A stretch of 5,939 nt of DNA from JADHLJ01 sp038116915 (GCA_038116915.1 JAYOEU010000231.1:1-5939), one strand, 5' to 3'. Counted from the first letter of the stretch, positions 1-5,398 are shown. A program made the numbers and translations. Notes: generated by a model from the sequence alone, not told the origin.

Positions 1-1
1 C

Positions 2-610
2 GAGGAGCTGCGCAACATGGCGCGCCGCATCGCCAAGCACGGCTACTACTGCCTGTTGCCGGACATGTACTACAGGATGGGAACCCTGCGGTTCGATATC
101 CAAAAGCGCAACGACGCGATGATGAAGGTGGTGTTCGCGGCGATGGACCATCTGACCAACGCGATGGTGTCGGAGGATACCGGCTGCATGCTCGCCTGGC
201 TCGATGCCCAGGGACGGGTCAAGCCGGGCGCGGTGGGCTGCGTCGGCCACTGCATGAGCGGGCGCTACATCACCACGGCCGCCGCGCACTATCCGAGCCG
301 GATTAAGGCCGCGGCCTCGCTCTATGGTGTCGGGATCGTCACCGACAAGGAAGACTCGCCGCACCTGCTGCTCGATAAGATCCAGGGCGAGCTTTACTAC
401 GGGTTCGCCGAACGCGACCAACACGTGCCGGATCACGTGATCCCGGATCTGCGCAAGGCCTTGAAGAAGGCCAAGGTCAAGAGCAGGGTCGAGGTGTTCG
501 GCGGCACCGATCACGGGTTCTGCTTCCCCGAGCGTGCGATCTACGCGCCGGAGGCCTCGGAAGCCTCCTGGGCGAGGCTGTTCGATCTTTGGGAACGGAA
601 TCTGAAATAA
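2..610 (+). CDS. Dienelactone hydrolase family protein (5' end cut off by window)
   Basis: Alpha/beta-hydrolase of the dienelactone hydrolase (carboxymethylenebutenolidase-like) family, predicted cytoplasmic. The frame is open from position 2 with no start before the internal ATG at 17. Family members run about 230-250 residues, so some 40-50 N-terminal residues probably lie outside the window. Counting from the ATG at 17, the nucleophile elbow GHCMSG puts the catalytic Cys at residue 79, with the Asp at 134 (FAERDQHVP) and the His at 166 (GTDHGF); this is the Cys-Asp-His triad of the family. The stretch KHGYYCLLPDMYYR near the start is typical of the strand before the first helix. Known members open lactone or ester bonds, classically dienelactone in chloroaromatic breakdown, but many homologues have no known substrate. 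The next gene starts 33 bp downstream on the same strand, so co-transcription is likely. Family assignment is firm; substrate is unknown. Confidence 0.9.
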   Translation, partial: EELRNMARRIAKHGYYCLLPDMYYRMGTLRFDIQKRNDAMMKVVFAAMDHLTNAMVSEDTGCMLAWLDAQGRVKPGAVGCVGHCMSGRYITTAAAHYPSRIKAAASLYGVGIVTDKEDSPHLLLDKIQGELYYGFAERDQHVPDHVIPDLRKALKKAKVKSRVEVFGGTDHGFCFPERAIYAPEASEASWARLFDLWERNLK

Positions 611-643
611 CGCCGAGGCTGATCGGCAATCTGGAGACGCGAC

Positions 644-1675
644 ATGTTCGACACGCTTATCCCGACCACCCTCGTCGGCAGCTACCCCCAGCCCGCCTGG
701 CTAGTGAACAAGGATGTCCTGCTCGGCAGCGGCCCGCCCCGGGTACGGATGCGCGAGGTCTGGCGGCCCGACGAGGCGCGTCTGGAAGAGGCGCAGGACG
801 ACGCGGCGCTGGTGGCGCTGCATGATCAGGAGCGCGCCGGCATCAGCATCGTCGGCGACGGCGAGGTCCGGCGGGAGAGCTATTTCAATCACTTCGCCAA
901 CGCGCTCGGCGGCATCGATATCGATCAGCCCGGCGTCGTGCCGGGCCGCACCGGAAAGCCGACCGTGGTGCCGCGCGTGGTCGGGCCGATCAAGCGGACC
1001 GGCCCGGTTCAGGTCCGCGACGTCGCGTTCCTGCGCGCCCATACGGACAAGCCGATCAAGGTCACCATTCCCGGCGCATTCACCATGGGTAAGATGGCCA
1101 AGGACGAGTACTACGATGACCCCGAGGCGCTGACCATGGCCTATGCCGAGGCGCTGAACCAGGAAGTCAGGGAGATGAAGGCCGCCGGCGCGGACGTCAT
1201 CCAGATCGACGAGCCGCATATGCAGGCACATCCGAAGGACGCCGCGCGCTATGGAATTAAGGCGATCGACCGGGCGCTGGAGGGGGTCGAGGGGCCGACC
1301 ATCGTGCATGTCTGTTTCGGCTATGCCTATGTGGTCGCCAACAAGCCGTCGGGCTACTCCTTCCTGCCGGAGTTCGATGCCTGCGCGGCCACGGCGATCT
1401 CCATCGAGGCGGCCCAGCCCAAGCTTGATCCCGCGATCATCGAACGGCTGCCGACCAAGAAGATCATGTTCGGCGTGATCAATCTCGGGACCGAGGAGGT
1501 CGAGACTCCGGAACTCGTGGCCGAGCGGCTGCGCGGCGCGCTCAAGCATATCCCGGCCGACCGGCTGATCGCGGCGCCCGATTGCGGCATGAAGTATCTG
1601 CCGCGCGACGTGGCGTTCGGAAAACTGAAGGCCCTGGCGGATGGCGCGGCGATGGTGCGCCGGGAATTGAGCTAG
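644..1675 (+). CDS. Stand-alone MetE C-terminal (catalytic) domain protein, cobalamin-independent methionine synthase family
   Basis: A 343-residue protein matching only the zinc-binding C-terminal half of MetE; full MetE is about 750 residues. Visible landmarks are GSYPQP at residues 12-17, QIDEP at 187-191, the HxC zinc pair H222/C224 (VHVCFG), a probable third ligand E255 (SIEAAQ) and the fourth, C314 in PDCGMK. All four expected zinc ligands are therefore present. The family activates a thiol through zinc and transfers a methyl or alkyl group to it. Without the N-terminal half, folate use as in MetE is doubtful. Single-domain relatives include folate-independent methionine synthases and epoxyalkane:coenzyme M transferase, so the acceptor may be homocysteine or another thiol. 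A GGAG at 633-636, seven bases before the ATG, supports this start. It follows the dienelactone hydrolase gene by 33 bp. Cytoplasmic; no signal peptide. Family call is sure, reaction unresolved. Confidence 0.88.
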   Translation: MFDTLIPTTLVGSYPQPAWLVNKDVLLGSGPPRVRMREVWRPDEARLEEAQDDAALVALHDQERAGISIVGDGEVRRESYFNHFANALGGIDIDQPGVVPGRTGKPTVVPRVVGPIKRTGPVQVRDVAFLRAHTDKPIKVTIPGAFTMGKMAKDEYYDDPEALTMAYAEALNQEVREMKAAGADVIQIDEPHMQAHPKDAARYGIKAIDRALEGVEGPTIVHVCFGYAYVVANKPSGYSFLPEFDACAATAISIEAAQPKLDPAIIERLPTKKIMFGVINLGTEEVETPELVAERLRGALKHIPADRLIAAPDCGMKYLPRDVAFGKLKALADGAAMVRRELS

Positions 1676-1713
1676 GCGCGGCAATCTCCCTTCGGCGTAA
1701 GGTATTGAACGCA

Positions 1714-1736
1714 CAAGGAAACAGAGCGTTTCCTTG
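1714..1736 (+). terminator. Perfect 9-bp hairpin after the MetE-like gene, possible terminator
   Basis: CAAGGAAAC at 1714-1722 is fully complementary to GTTTCCTTG at 1728-1736, with a 5-base loop. It lies 38 bp past the stop of the MetE-like gene and 75 bp before the next ATG. No T-tract follows, so it is not a standard intrinsic terminator; it could be a 3' mRNA-stabilising hairpin, a factor-assisted terminator, or a protein site in DNA. Confidence 0.4.
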
Positions 1737-1811
1737 AGTCCCGCGCATTTCACCTGCAAGCTTGAGCGATCGAGTTATTGCATTGGTGCAGGCAGTTAGG
1801 GGAGAGACTCC

Positions 1812-2783
1812 ATGCGATCGAGTTTATTTGCTTTTGGGATGGTGGCCATTGGTCTGGTCGCGTCTGGCGCGGTGGCTTCGGCGGCGGAGGTGAAGGTCAC
1901 TCCGATCGGGCTGGCCAAGGGCGAGTTCTGCAAGTTCGACCGGGCGATGATCTTCGAGGATCCGAACGGCACCCGCATTCTCTATGACGCGGGGCGCACG
2001 GTGGCCGGCGCCGACGACCCGAGGCTGGGCAAGATCGACGTACTGCTGGTCAGCCACATGCATGGCGACCATGTGGGAGACAAGCATCAGCCGGCGCCGA
2101 ATGCCGGCAGCTGCGACGACCCGGATCTTTCCGGTGGGGCGTTGCCGAACACCAACACGGTGAACATCGCGCTCGCCAAGCAGGCGACCATCGTAACCGG
2201 CAGCGAAATGCCGGGCTTCTTTGCCAACAAGCTGAAGGCGCTCGGCGGGGACGCGAAAAAATCACAACTCGCGCGCTTCGGCTCGTCTCGCGCCTTTGGC
2301 GGGGTGAAGATCACCACCGTGCCGGCAGTGCATTCGAACGGCGTGCATCCGGCGATGATCGGCGGCGATCTCGGCAAGATGCTGGCGGCTGCCGGCCTTG
2401 GCGGCTATGCCGGCCCGCCGACGGGCTATGTGCTGACCTTCACCAACGGTCTGGTGGTCTATCTCTCGGGCGACACCGGCATCACGGCCGAGCAGGACAG
2501 CGTTGTTCGCGGCCATTACGGCGCCAAGCTGGTGGTCATGAATATCGGCGACGTTTTCACCACCGGCCCGACCGAGGCGGCTTATGTGATCAACGATCTG
2601 GTGAAGCCGAACGCGGTGATCGTCTCGCATGCCAACGAGACCGCCACCAAGGGCGGCAAGGTCGTCGCGGGCACCAAGACCGACACCTTCATCAAGGCGG
2701 TCAAGGTTCCGGTTCACGTTCCGCTCAGCGAAGGCACGATGAGCTTCGACGGTTCCGGCAAGTGCGTCGCCGGCTGCGGCTGA
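1812..2783 (+). CDS. Exported metallo-beta-lactamase-fold metal-dependent hydrolase
   Basis: A 323-residue protein of the metallo-beta-lactamase superfamily, nearest in layout to UlaG-like metal-dependent hydrolases. Residues 1-24 form a Sec-type signal peptide: MRSS, a hydrophobic stretch, then VASA with likely cleavage after Ala24 (or Ala25), so the mature protein should be periplasmic. The metal set is complete: HMHGDH at 82-87 (H82, H84, D86, H87), H174 (PAVHSNG), D221 (LSGDTG) and H273 (IVSHANE), consistent with a two-metal hydrolase centre. An extended loop after the first motif contains Cys101, and two more cysteines, C318 and C322, sit at the extreme C-terminus; with C40 this would allow disulfides in the periplasm. 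The purine-rich AGGGGAG at 1798-1804, seven bases from the ATG, fixes the start. It appears monocistronic, followed at once by a terminator. The substrate is unknown; no sign points specifically to beta-lactams. Confidence 0.87.
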   Translation: MRSSLFAFGMVAIGLVASGAVASAAEVKVTPIGLAKGEFCKFDRAMIFEDPNGTRILYDAGRTVAGADDPRLGKIDVLLVSHMHGDHVGDKHQPAPNAGSCDDPDLSGGALPNTNTVNIALAKQATIVTGSEMPGFFANKLKALGGDAKKSQLARFGSSRAFGGVKITTVPAVHSNGVHPAMIGGDLGKMLAAAGLGGYAGPPTGYVLTFTNGLVVYLSGDTGITAEQDSVVRGHYGAKLVVMNIGDVFTTGPTEAAYVINDLVKPNAVIVSHANETATKGGKVVAGTKTDTFIKAVKVPVHVPLSEGTMSFDGSGKCVAGCG

Positions 2784-2790
2784 AATCATT

Positions 2791-2820
2791 GAGGGGGCCG
2801 ATGCAACCGGCCCCCTTTTT
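2791..2820 (+). terminator. Intrinsic terminator of the MBL-fold hydrolase gene
   Basis: GGGGGCCG at 2793-2800 pairs with CGGCCCCC at 2808-2815 around a 7-base loop, followed by TTTTT at 2816-2820. A2792 can pair with T2816 to lengthen the stem. It starts 7 bp after the hydrolase stop. The convergent cysE gene ends 34 bp further on; read from that side the hairpin is followed by TCAATGATTT, only weakly T-rich, so two-way function is possible but less certain. Confidence 0.88.
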
Positions 2821-2853
2821 CAGCTTGTCCGCGTCGACGCCGGTGCCGGCGGG

Positions 2854-3657
2854 TTACCAGAATTTCTGATCCATCGCCAAGGCCGGCTGATCGCACCCGG
2901 CTTCGCCGACTTCCTTGGCCGGAACGCCCGCGACCGTGGTGTTGTCCGGAACATCCTTCAGCACCACGCTCCCCGCGCCGATCCGGCAGCACGAGCCGAT
3001 CCTGATATTGCCGAGGATCGACGCGCCGGCGCCGATCATGGTGCCATTGCCGATTTTGGGGTGACGGTCGCCCCGTTCCTTGCCGGTGCCGCCAAGGGTG
3101 ACGCCGTGCAGCAGCGACACGCCGTCGCCGATCACCGCGGTCTCTCCGACCACCACGCCGGTCGAATGGTCGATCATGATGCCCTGGCCGATCCGGGCCG
3201 CCGGATGGATATCCACCTGGAACACTTCCGAGGTCCGGCTTTGAATGTAGAAGGCAAGCGTTTCGCGCCCGAGCTGGTACAGCCGATGTGCGATCCGATG
3301 CGCCTGCAGGGCCTGATAGCCCTTATAGAAGATGAACGGCTCAAGATAGCTGGTGCAGGCGGGGTCACGCTCATAGGTCGCGGAAAGATCGGCCCGCGCC
3401 GCATGGATCACCCAGGGATCTCCGTTCACGGTCTCGTGCAGCACCTGATACAGCGACAGGGCGCTGATTTCCGGTCCGCCGAGTTTTTGCGACAGGAGAA
3501 ACGCCAACGCGTCCTGCAGGGTGTCCTGGTCAAGAACCGCCGTGTGCAGCCAGCTCGCGAGCGCGGATTCCTCCAACGCCCAGCTTTCCGCATCCCGCTG
3601 CATCGCCGCCCAAACCGGGTCGACGACCGGTTTGGTTCTCGTCTCAGCCTCGGCCAT
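2854..3657 (-). CDS. cysE: Serine O-acetyltransferase
   Basis: Transfers acetyl from acetyl-CoA to L-serine, giving O-acetylserine for cysteine synthesis; cytoplasmic, usually a hexamer. With the start at 3657 the protein has 267 residues (E. coli CysE has 273). An all-helical N-terminal domain covers about residues 15-140, then a left-handed beta-helix of hexapeptide repeats runs from about 150 to 250. Catalytic residues are visible: D149 in VDIHP and H164 in MIDHSTG; the acetyl-CoA/substrate loop GGTGKERGDRHPK follows. A GTG at 3690 would add 11 residues but has no ribosome site and lies at or before the predicted transcript start; the ATG at 3657 has AAGGA seven bases upstream. The C-terminus is short and ends MDQKFW, with Trp rather than the terminal Ile that E. 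coli CysE inserts into CysK. It is convergent with the hydrolase gene and lies 115 bp downstream of the permease gene. Confidence 0.95.
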   Translation of the reverse strand: MAEAETRTKPVVDPVWAAMQRDAESWALEESALASWLHTAVLDQDTLQDALAFLLSQKLGGPEISALSLYQVLHETVNGDPWVIHAARADLSATYERDPACTSYLEPFIFYKGYQALQAHRIAHRLYQLGRETLAFYIQSRTSEVFQVDIHPAARIGQGIMIDHSTGVVVGETAVIGDGVSLLHGVTLGGTGKERGDRHPKIGNGTMIGAGASILGNIRIGSCCRIGAGSVVLKDVPDNTTVAGVPAKEVGEAGCDQPALAMDQKFW

Positions 3658-3664
3658 GGTTCGT

Positions 3665-3669
3665 TCCTT
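3665..3669 (-). promoter_or_regulatory. Ribosome binding site deciding the cysE start
   Basis: On the minus strand AAGGA lies seven bases before the ATG at 3657. No comparable site precedes the in-frame GTG at 3690, so this site selects the shorter 267-residue protein. Confidence 0.7.
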
Positions 3670-3690
3670 CTCGGGCCTCAATTGCGCCAC

Positions 3691-3699
3691 TCTATAACA
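3691..3699 (-). promoter_or_regulatory. Possible extended -10 element of the cysE promoter
   Basis: The minus strand reads TGTTATAGA, matching the extended -10 pattern TGnTATAAT (four of six hexamer bases plus the TG). No good -35 hexamer sits at the usual distance; TTGAAC is about 23 bases upstream, too far. Transcription would start near 3684, giving a leader of about 27 bases that carries the ribosome site and excludes the GTG at 3690. It would let cysE be expressed apart from the permease gene upstream. Confidence 0.35.
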
Positions 3700-3772
3700 C
3701 GTGGCGCGCCGCTTGTGGTGTTCAAGGCGCAGGACAGCATTTCTCCGGCGCCATCAATGCCTTGCCGGTCGG

Positions 3773-4819
3773 TCAGCCGCCCAGCATCACATAGGCCTGG
3801 AAAGCGTAGGCCACCGCGAGCGACCCGGCGAGGCCCCAGGCGAGATACCAGAGGAACACCGGACGCTTGACCAGGGCGAAGACCGCCATGGCCGCCGGAA
3901 TGCTGGTTACCCCGCCGGCGACCATGAAGCCGAGCCCGGCGCCGGGCGCCATGCCCATGTCGATCAGTGCGCTGACCGTAGGGATCGCCGCGAAGCCGTT
4001 GAGATAGGCGGGAATGCCGAGGACCACCGAGGCTGGGATCGCCCACCAGGCGGCGCCGCCGAGGGATTCCGCGATCCGTTCCGCCGGGATGTAGGCCACC
4101 ATCAGGCTCTCCAGCATGAAGGCGAGGGTCAGCCATTTCAGCAGGAACCAGCCGATCGCCTTACCTTCCGCCGAAAAGGACTGCCGGCGAGGGGCGTCTT
4201 CCCAGAACCGCCAGACGACCGGCTCGGGCTTGAGCGACCGCTTGGCGCTGCAACTGCTACAGCTCACCGCGCCCGGCAGCATCGGGTCGGCAAACAATTC
4301 CTGACGCGCGAACATATGGGTCGCGAGACCCGCCGCCGCGCCGATCCCGAAGGCCGCCAGCAGCTTGGCCACGGTGAAGGGCAGACCGAAAACCGGAATC
4401 ATCAGAAAGAAGATCTGCGGGTCCATCAGCGGCGAGGCGAGCCAGAAGGCCATCACCGGGGCCAGCGGCACGCCGGCGCCCAACAGCCCGGCGATGATCG
4501 GCACCACGCCGCAGGAGCAGAACGGAGAAAGTGCTCCGAAGGCGGCGGCAAGGATCACCGCACGGACCGGATGACCCGAAAACGCCAGCGCGATCTGCTT
4601 GTCGAGGCCGGTGGCCTTGGCGAAGGCGGCGGCCAAGACCGAAATGATCAAGAACGGCAGGATGCCGACCAGCGCGTCACCGGTGAAGACGGCGCTGCGG
4701 GATGCCTGCTCCGGCACCAAGGCGATCAGCGCAACGGCAAGCGCGGCGATGGCGAGCACCACCCGATCGATCTTCCAGACCCGGCGGGCGAATTCCGAGG
4801 TTTCGGTCAACAGGGCCAT
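3773..4819 (-). CDS. YraQ/ArsP-type permease (UPF0718, DUF318 family)
   Basis: A 348-residue inner-membrane permease. Hydrophobic segments lie at about residues 20-35, 51-67, 87-117, 119-131, 136-166, 222-244, 257-286, 295-317 and 321-340: roughly eight or nine helices in two halves around a hydrophilic loop (167-221). The hallmark SPFCSCG lies at 98-104 (C101, C103), and a related second-half motif GIPAYLNGFAAIP suggests an internal duplication. The family includes ArsP, an exporter of trivalent organoarsenicals in which cysteines of the PFCSC motif are implicated, so a thiol-reactive metal or metalloid is a reasonable but unproven substrate. The central loop carries a second pair, C187-S-S-C190. 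GGAG at 4826-4829, six bases before the ATG at 4819, fixes the start; the TTG at 4831 is part of this ribosome-site region. An ArsR-family gene lies 64 bp upstream with a shared operator motif between them. Confidence 0.88.
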   Translation of the reverse strand: MALLTETSEFARRVWKIDRVVLAIAALAVALIALVPEQASRSAVFTGDALVGILPFLIISVLAAAFAKATGLDKQIALAFSGHPVRAVILAAAFGALSPFCSCGVVPIIAGLLGAGVPLAPVMAFWLASPLMDPQIFFLMIPVFGLPFTVAKLLAAFGIGAAAGLATHMFARQELFADPMLPGAVSCSSCSAKRSLKPEPVVWRFWEDAPRRQSFSAEGKAIGWFLLKWLTLAFMLESLMVAYIPAERIAESLGGAAWWAIPASVVLGIPAYLNGFAAIPTVSALIDMGMAPGAGLGFMVAGGVTSIPAAMAVFALVKRPVFLWYLAWGLAGSLAVAYAFQAYVMLGG

Positions 4820-4841
4820 GGCGGTCTCCAATCAAACGTTA

Positions 4842-4859
4842 GTTCCAGAATAGTCGAAC
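4842..4859 (-). promoter_or_regulatory. Operator-like palindrome upstream of the permease gene (copy 1)
   Basis: Minus strand GTTCGACTATTCTGGAAC, an imperfect inverted repeat with GTTC/GAAC arms. It ends 22 bp before the permease ATG. It shares 14 of 18 bases with the site upstream of the ArsR-family gene at 5247-5264, including both arms and the centre AT. A TTGACC (minus strand, 4870-4865) five bases upstream could act as a -35, which would place the operator in the promoter core; no good -10 is visible. Probable binding site of the neighbouring ArsR-family repressor. Confidence 0.7.
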
Positions 4860-4868
4860 CATGTGGTC

Positions 4869-4896
4869 AAAAAAAGAGGAAACCTATCCGGCTTCC
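4869..4896 (-). terminator. Intrinsic terminator overlapping the end of the arsR-family gene
   Basis: On the minus strand GGAAGCC (4896-4890) pairs with GGTTTCC (4884-4878), seven pairs including one G-U, around a 5-base loop, followed by TC and seven T residues (4875-4869). The stem covers the last codons and the stop codon of the regulator gene. It should end most regulator transcripts before the permease gene. Confidence 0.7.
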
Positions 4897-5204
4897 GATG
4901 CTCCGGTCTCCACCAGTTCGACGCCCATGCAGCATTGGTCGATCAGGAATTGGGCCAGCCCCTGGGTGAGATCGCAATTGGCGAAACACCGGATGGTCCG
5001 GCCCTCGCGCCGTTGCTCCACCAGCCCGACCGAGATCAGGTGCAGGCAGTGATGCGACAGCGTCGATTTCGGGATCCCCAGATGCTGCTGAATTTCCCCG
5101 ACCGTCAGCCCCGCCGGCCCGGCGCGCACCAGCAACCGGAACGCCTCAAGGCGATGCGGATTGCCAAGCTCGGCGAAACATTTCGAGGCGGTATCGACGT
5201 TCAT
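4884..5204 (-). CDS. ArsR/SmtB-family transcriptional repressor, cysteine-rich
   Basis: A 106-residue winged-helix repressor of the ArsR family. Residues 10-28 (AELGNPHRLEAFRLLVRAG) form the typical first helices; the helix-turn-helix is about 34-56 (TVGEIQQHLGIPKSTLSHH), followed by the wing LVEQRREGRTI. The classical ELCVCDL metal motif of E. coli-type ArsR is absent. Instead there are six cysteines (9, 53, 73, 77, 91, 92), with C91-C92 in DQCCMG near the C-terminus, like the ENCCGG tail of many alphaproteobacterial ArsR proteins and the C-terminal thiols of Acidithiobacillus ArsR. Binding of arsenite or another thiol-reactive ion is inferred. I chose the ATG at 5204, where family similarity begins; an in-frame TTG at 5240 would add 12 residues but coincides with a good -35 hexamer. 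Neither start has a clear ribosome site. It probably represses itself and the permease gene through two matching operators. Confidence 0.9.
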   Translation of the reverse strand: MNVDTASKCFAELGNPHRLEAFRLLVRAGPAGLTVGEIQQHLGIPKSTLSHHCLHLISVGLVEQRREGRTIRCFANCDLTQGLAQFLIDQCCMGVELVETGASEAG

Positions 5205-5211
5205 GCGAGAG

Positions 5212-5240
5212 AGTATGGGGCGGGTTTTCAGCGGCGTCAA
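5212..5240 (-). promoter_or_regulatory. Predicted promoter of the arsR-family gene (leaderless)
   Basis: The minus strand has TTGACG at 5240-5235 (five of six to the -35 consensus), a 17-bp spacer, and CATACT at 5217-5212 (four of six to TATAAT). Only seven bases separate the -10 from the ATG at 5204, so the transcript would begin at or next to the start codon. This fits the absence of a ribosome site. A rival -10, GATAAT at 5260-5255, lies inside the operator but lacks a -35. Confidence 0.45.
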
Positions 5241-5246
5241 GCGATT

Positions 5247-5264
5247 GTTCTAGGATTATCGAAC
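5247..5264 (-). promoter_or_regulatory. Operator-like palindrome upstream of the arsR-family gene (copy 2)
   Basis: Minus strand GTTCGATAATCCTAGAAC, with the same GTTC/GAAC arms and centre as the site at 4842-4859 (14 of 18 bases the same). It lies 42 bp upstream of the ATG at 5204 and 6 bp upstream of the predicted -35. Likely an autoregulatory site for the ArsR-family protein. Confidence 0.7.
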
Positions 5265-5332
5265 TTTTATGATTCCTCCCGATCCCATCCCCAATGTCCG
5301 GAGCATCAGAGGCTTGATCAGACCATTGCTTG

Positions 5333-5349
5333 ACCCATCGCCGACGGGT
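5333..5349. repeat. Near-perfect 17-bp inverted repeat upstream of the CoA-transferase gene
   Basis: ACCCATCGCCGACGGGT is palindromic except for one mismatched pair and the central base. It ends 49 bp before the CoA-transferase ATG and overlaps a TTGACC (5330-5335) that could be a -35, though no convincing -10 follows. It may be a regulator site for the CoA-transferase gene; its arms differ from the ArsR-linked palindromes. Confidence 0.35.
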
Positions 5350-5398
5350 GGCAAGATCGCGCCTCGACAAAATCCATTTCAGAGGCGGAGAAACGGAC

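Noticed and set aside
701..1759. Long open frame (352 codons) antisense to the MetE-like gene
   Set aside because: Its translation is Arg/His/Leu/Gly-rich without any family motif, and the plus-strand gene has all zinc ligands and a ribosome site. It is a shadow of GC-rich codon bias.
2262..2789. Minus-strand frame antisense to the MBL-fold hydrolase
   Set aside because: Composition is typical of an antisense shadow, and the plus-strand gene has a complete metal site and signal peptide.
3658..3690. Longer cysE starting at the GTG at 3690
   Set aside because: No ribosome site before it, and it would lie at or ahead of the predicted transcript start; the ATG at 3657 has a good AAGGA site.
3061..3870. 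Plus-strand frame antisense to cysE
   Set aside because: No recognisable motif; cysE on the other strand is unmistakable.
3678..4136. Minus-strand frame overlapping the permease end and the gap before cysE
   Set aside because: Out of frame with the permease, Arg/Gly-rich and lacking motifs; the permease ends normally with its last membrane helix.
4820..4831. Permease start at the TTG at 4831
   Set aside because: The TTG overlaps the GGAG that serves the ATG at 4819; the shorter start has better codon and spacing.
3701..4969. Long open frame (422 codons) on the plus strand across the permease region
   Set aside because: Low-complexity, Arg/Gly/His-rich translation with no fold signal. It runs antisense to a clear membrane protein, two intergenic gaps and the operator.
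5304..5322. Direct repeat ATCAGA...ATCAGA upstream of the CoA-transferase gene
   Set aside because: Six-base repeats are expected by chance and no promoter geometry goes with them.
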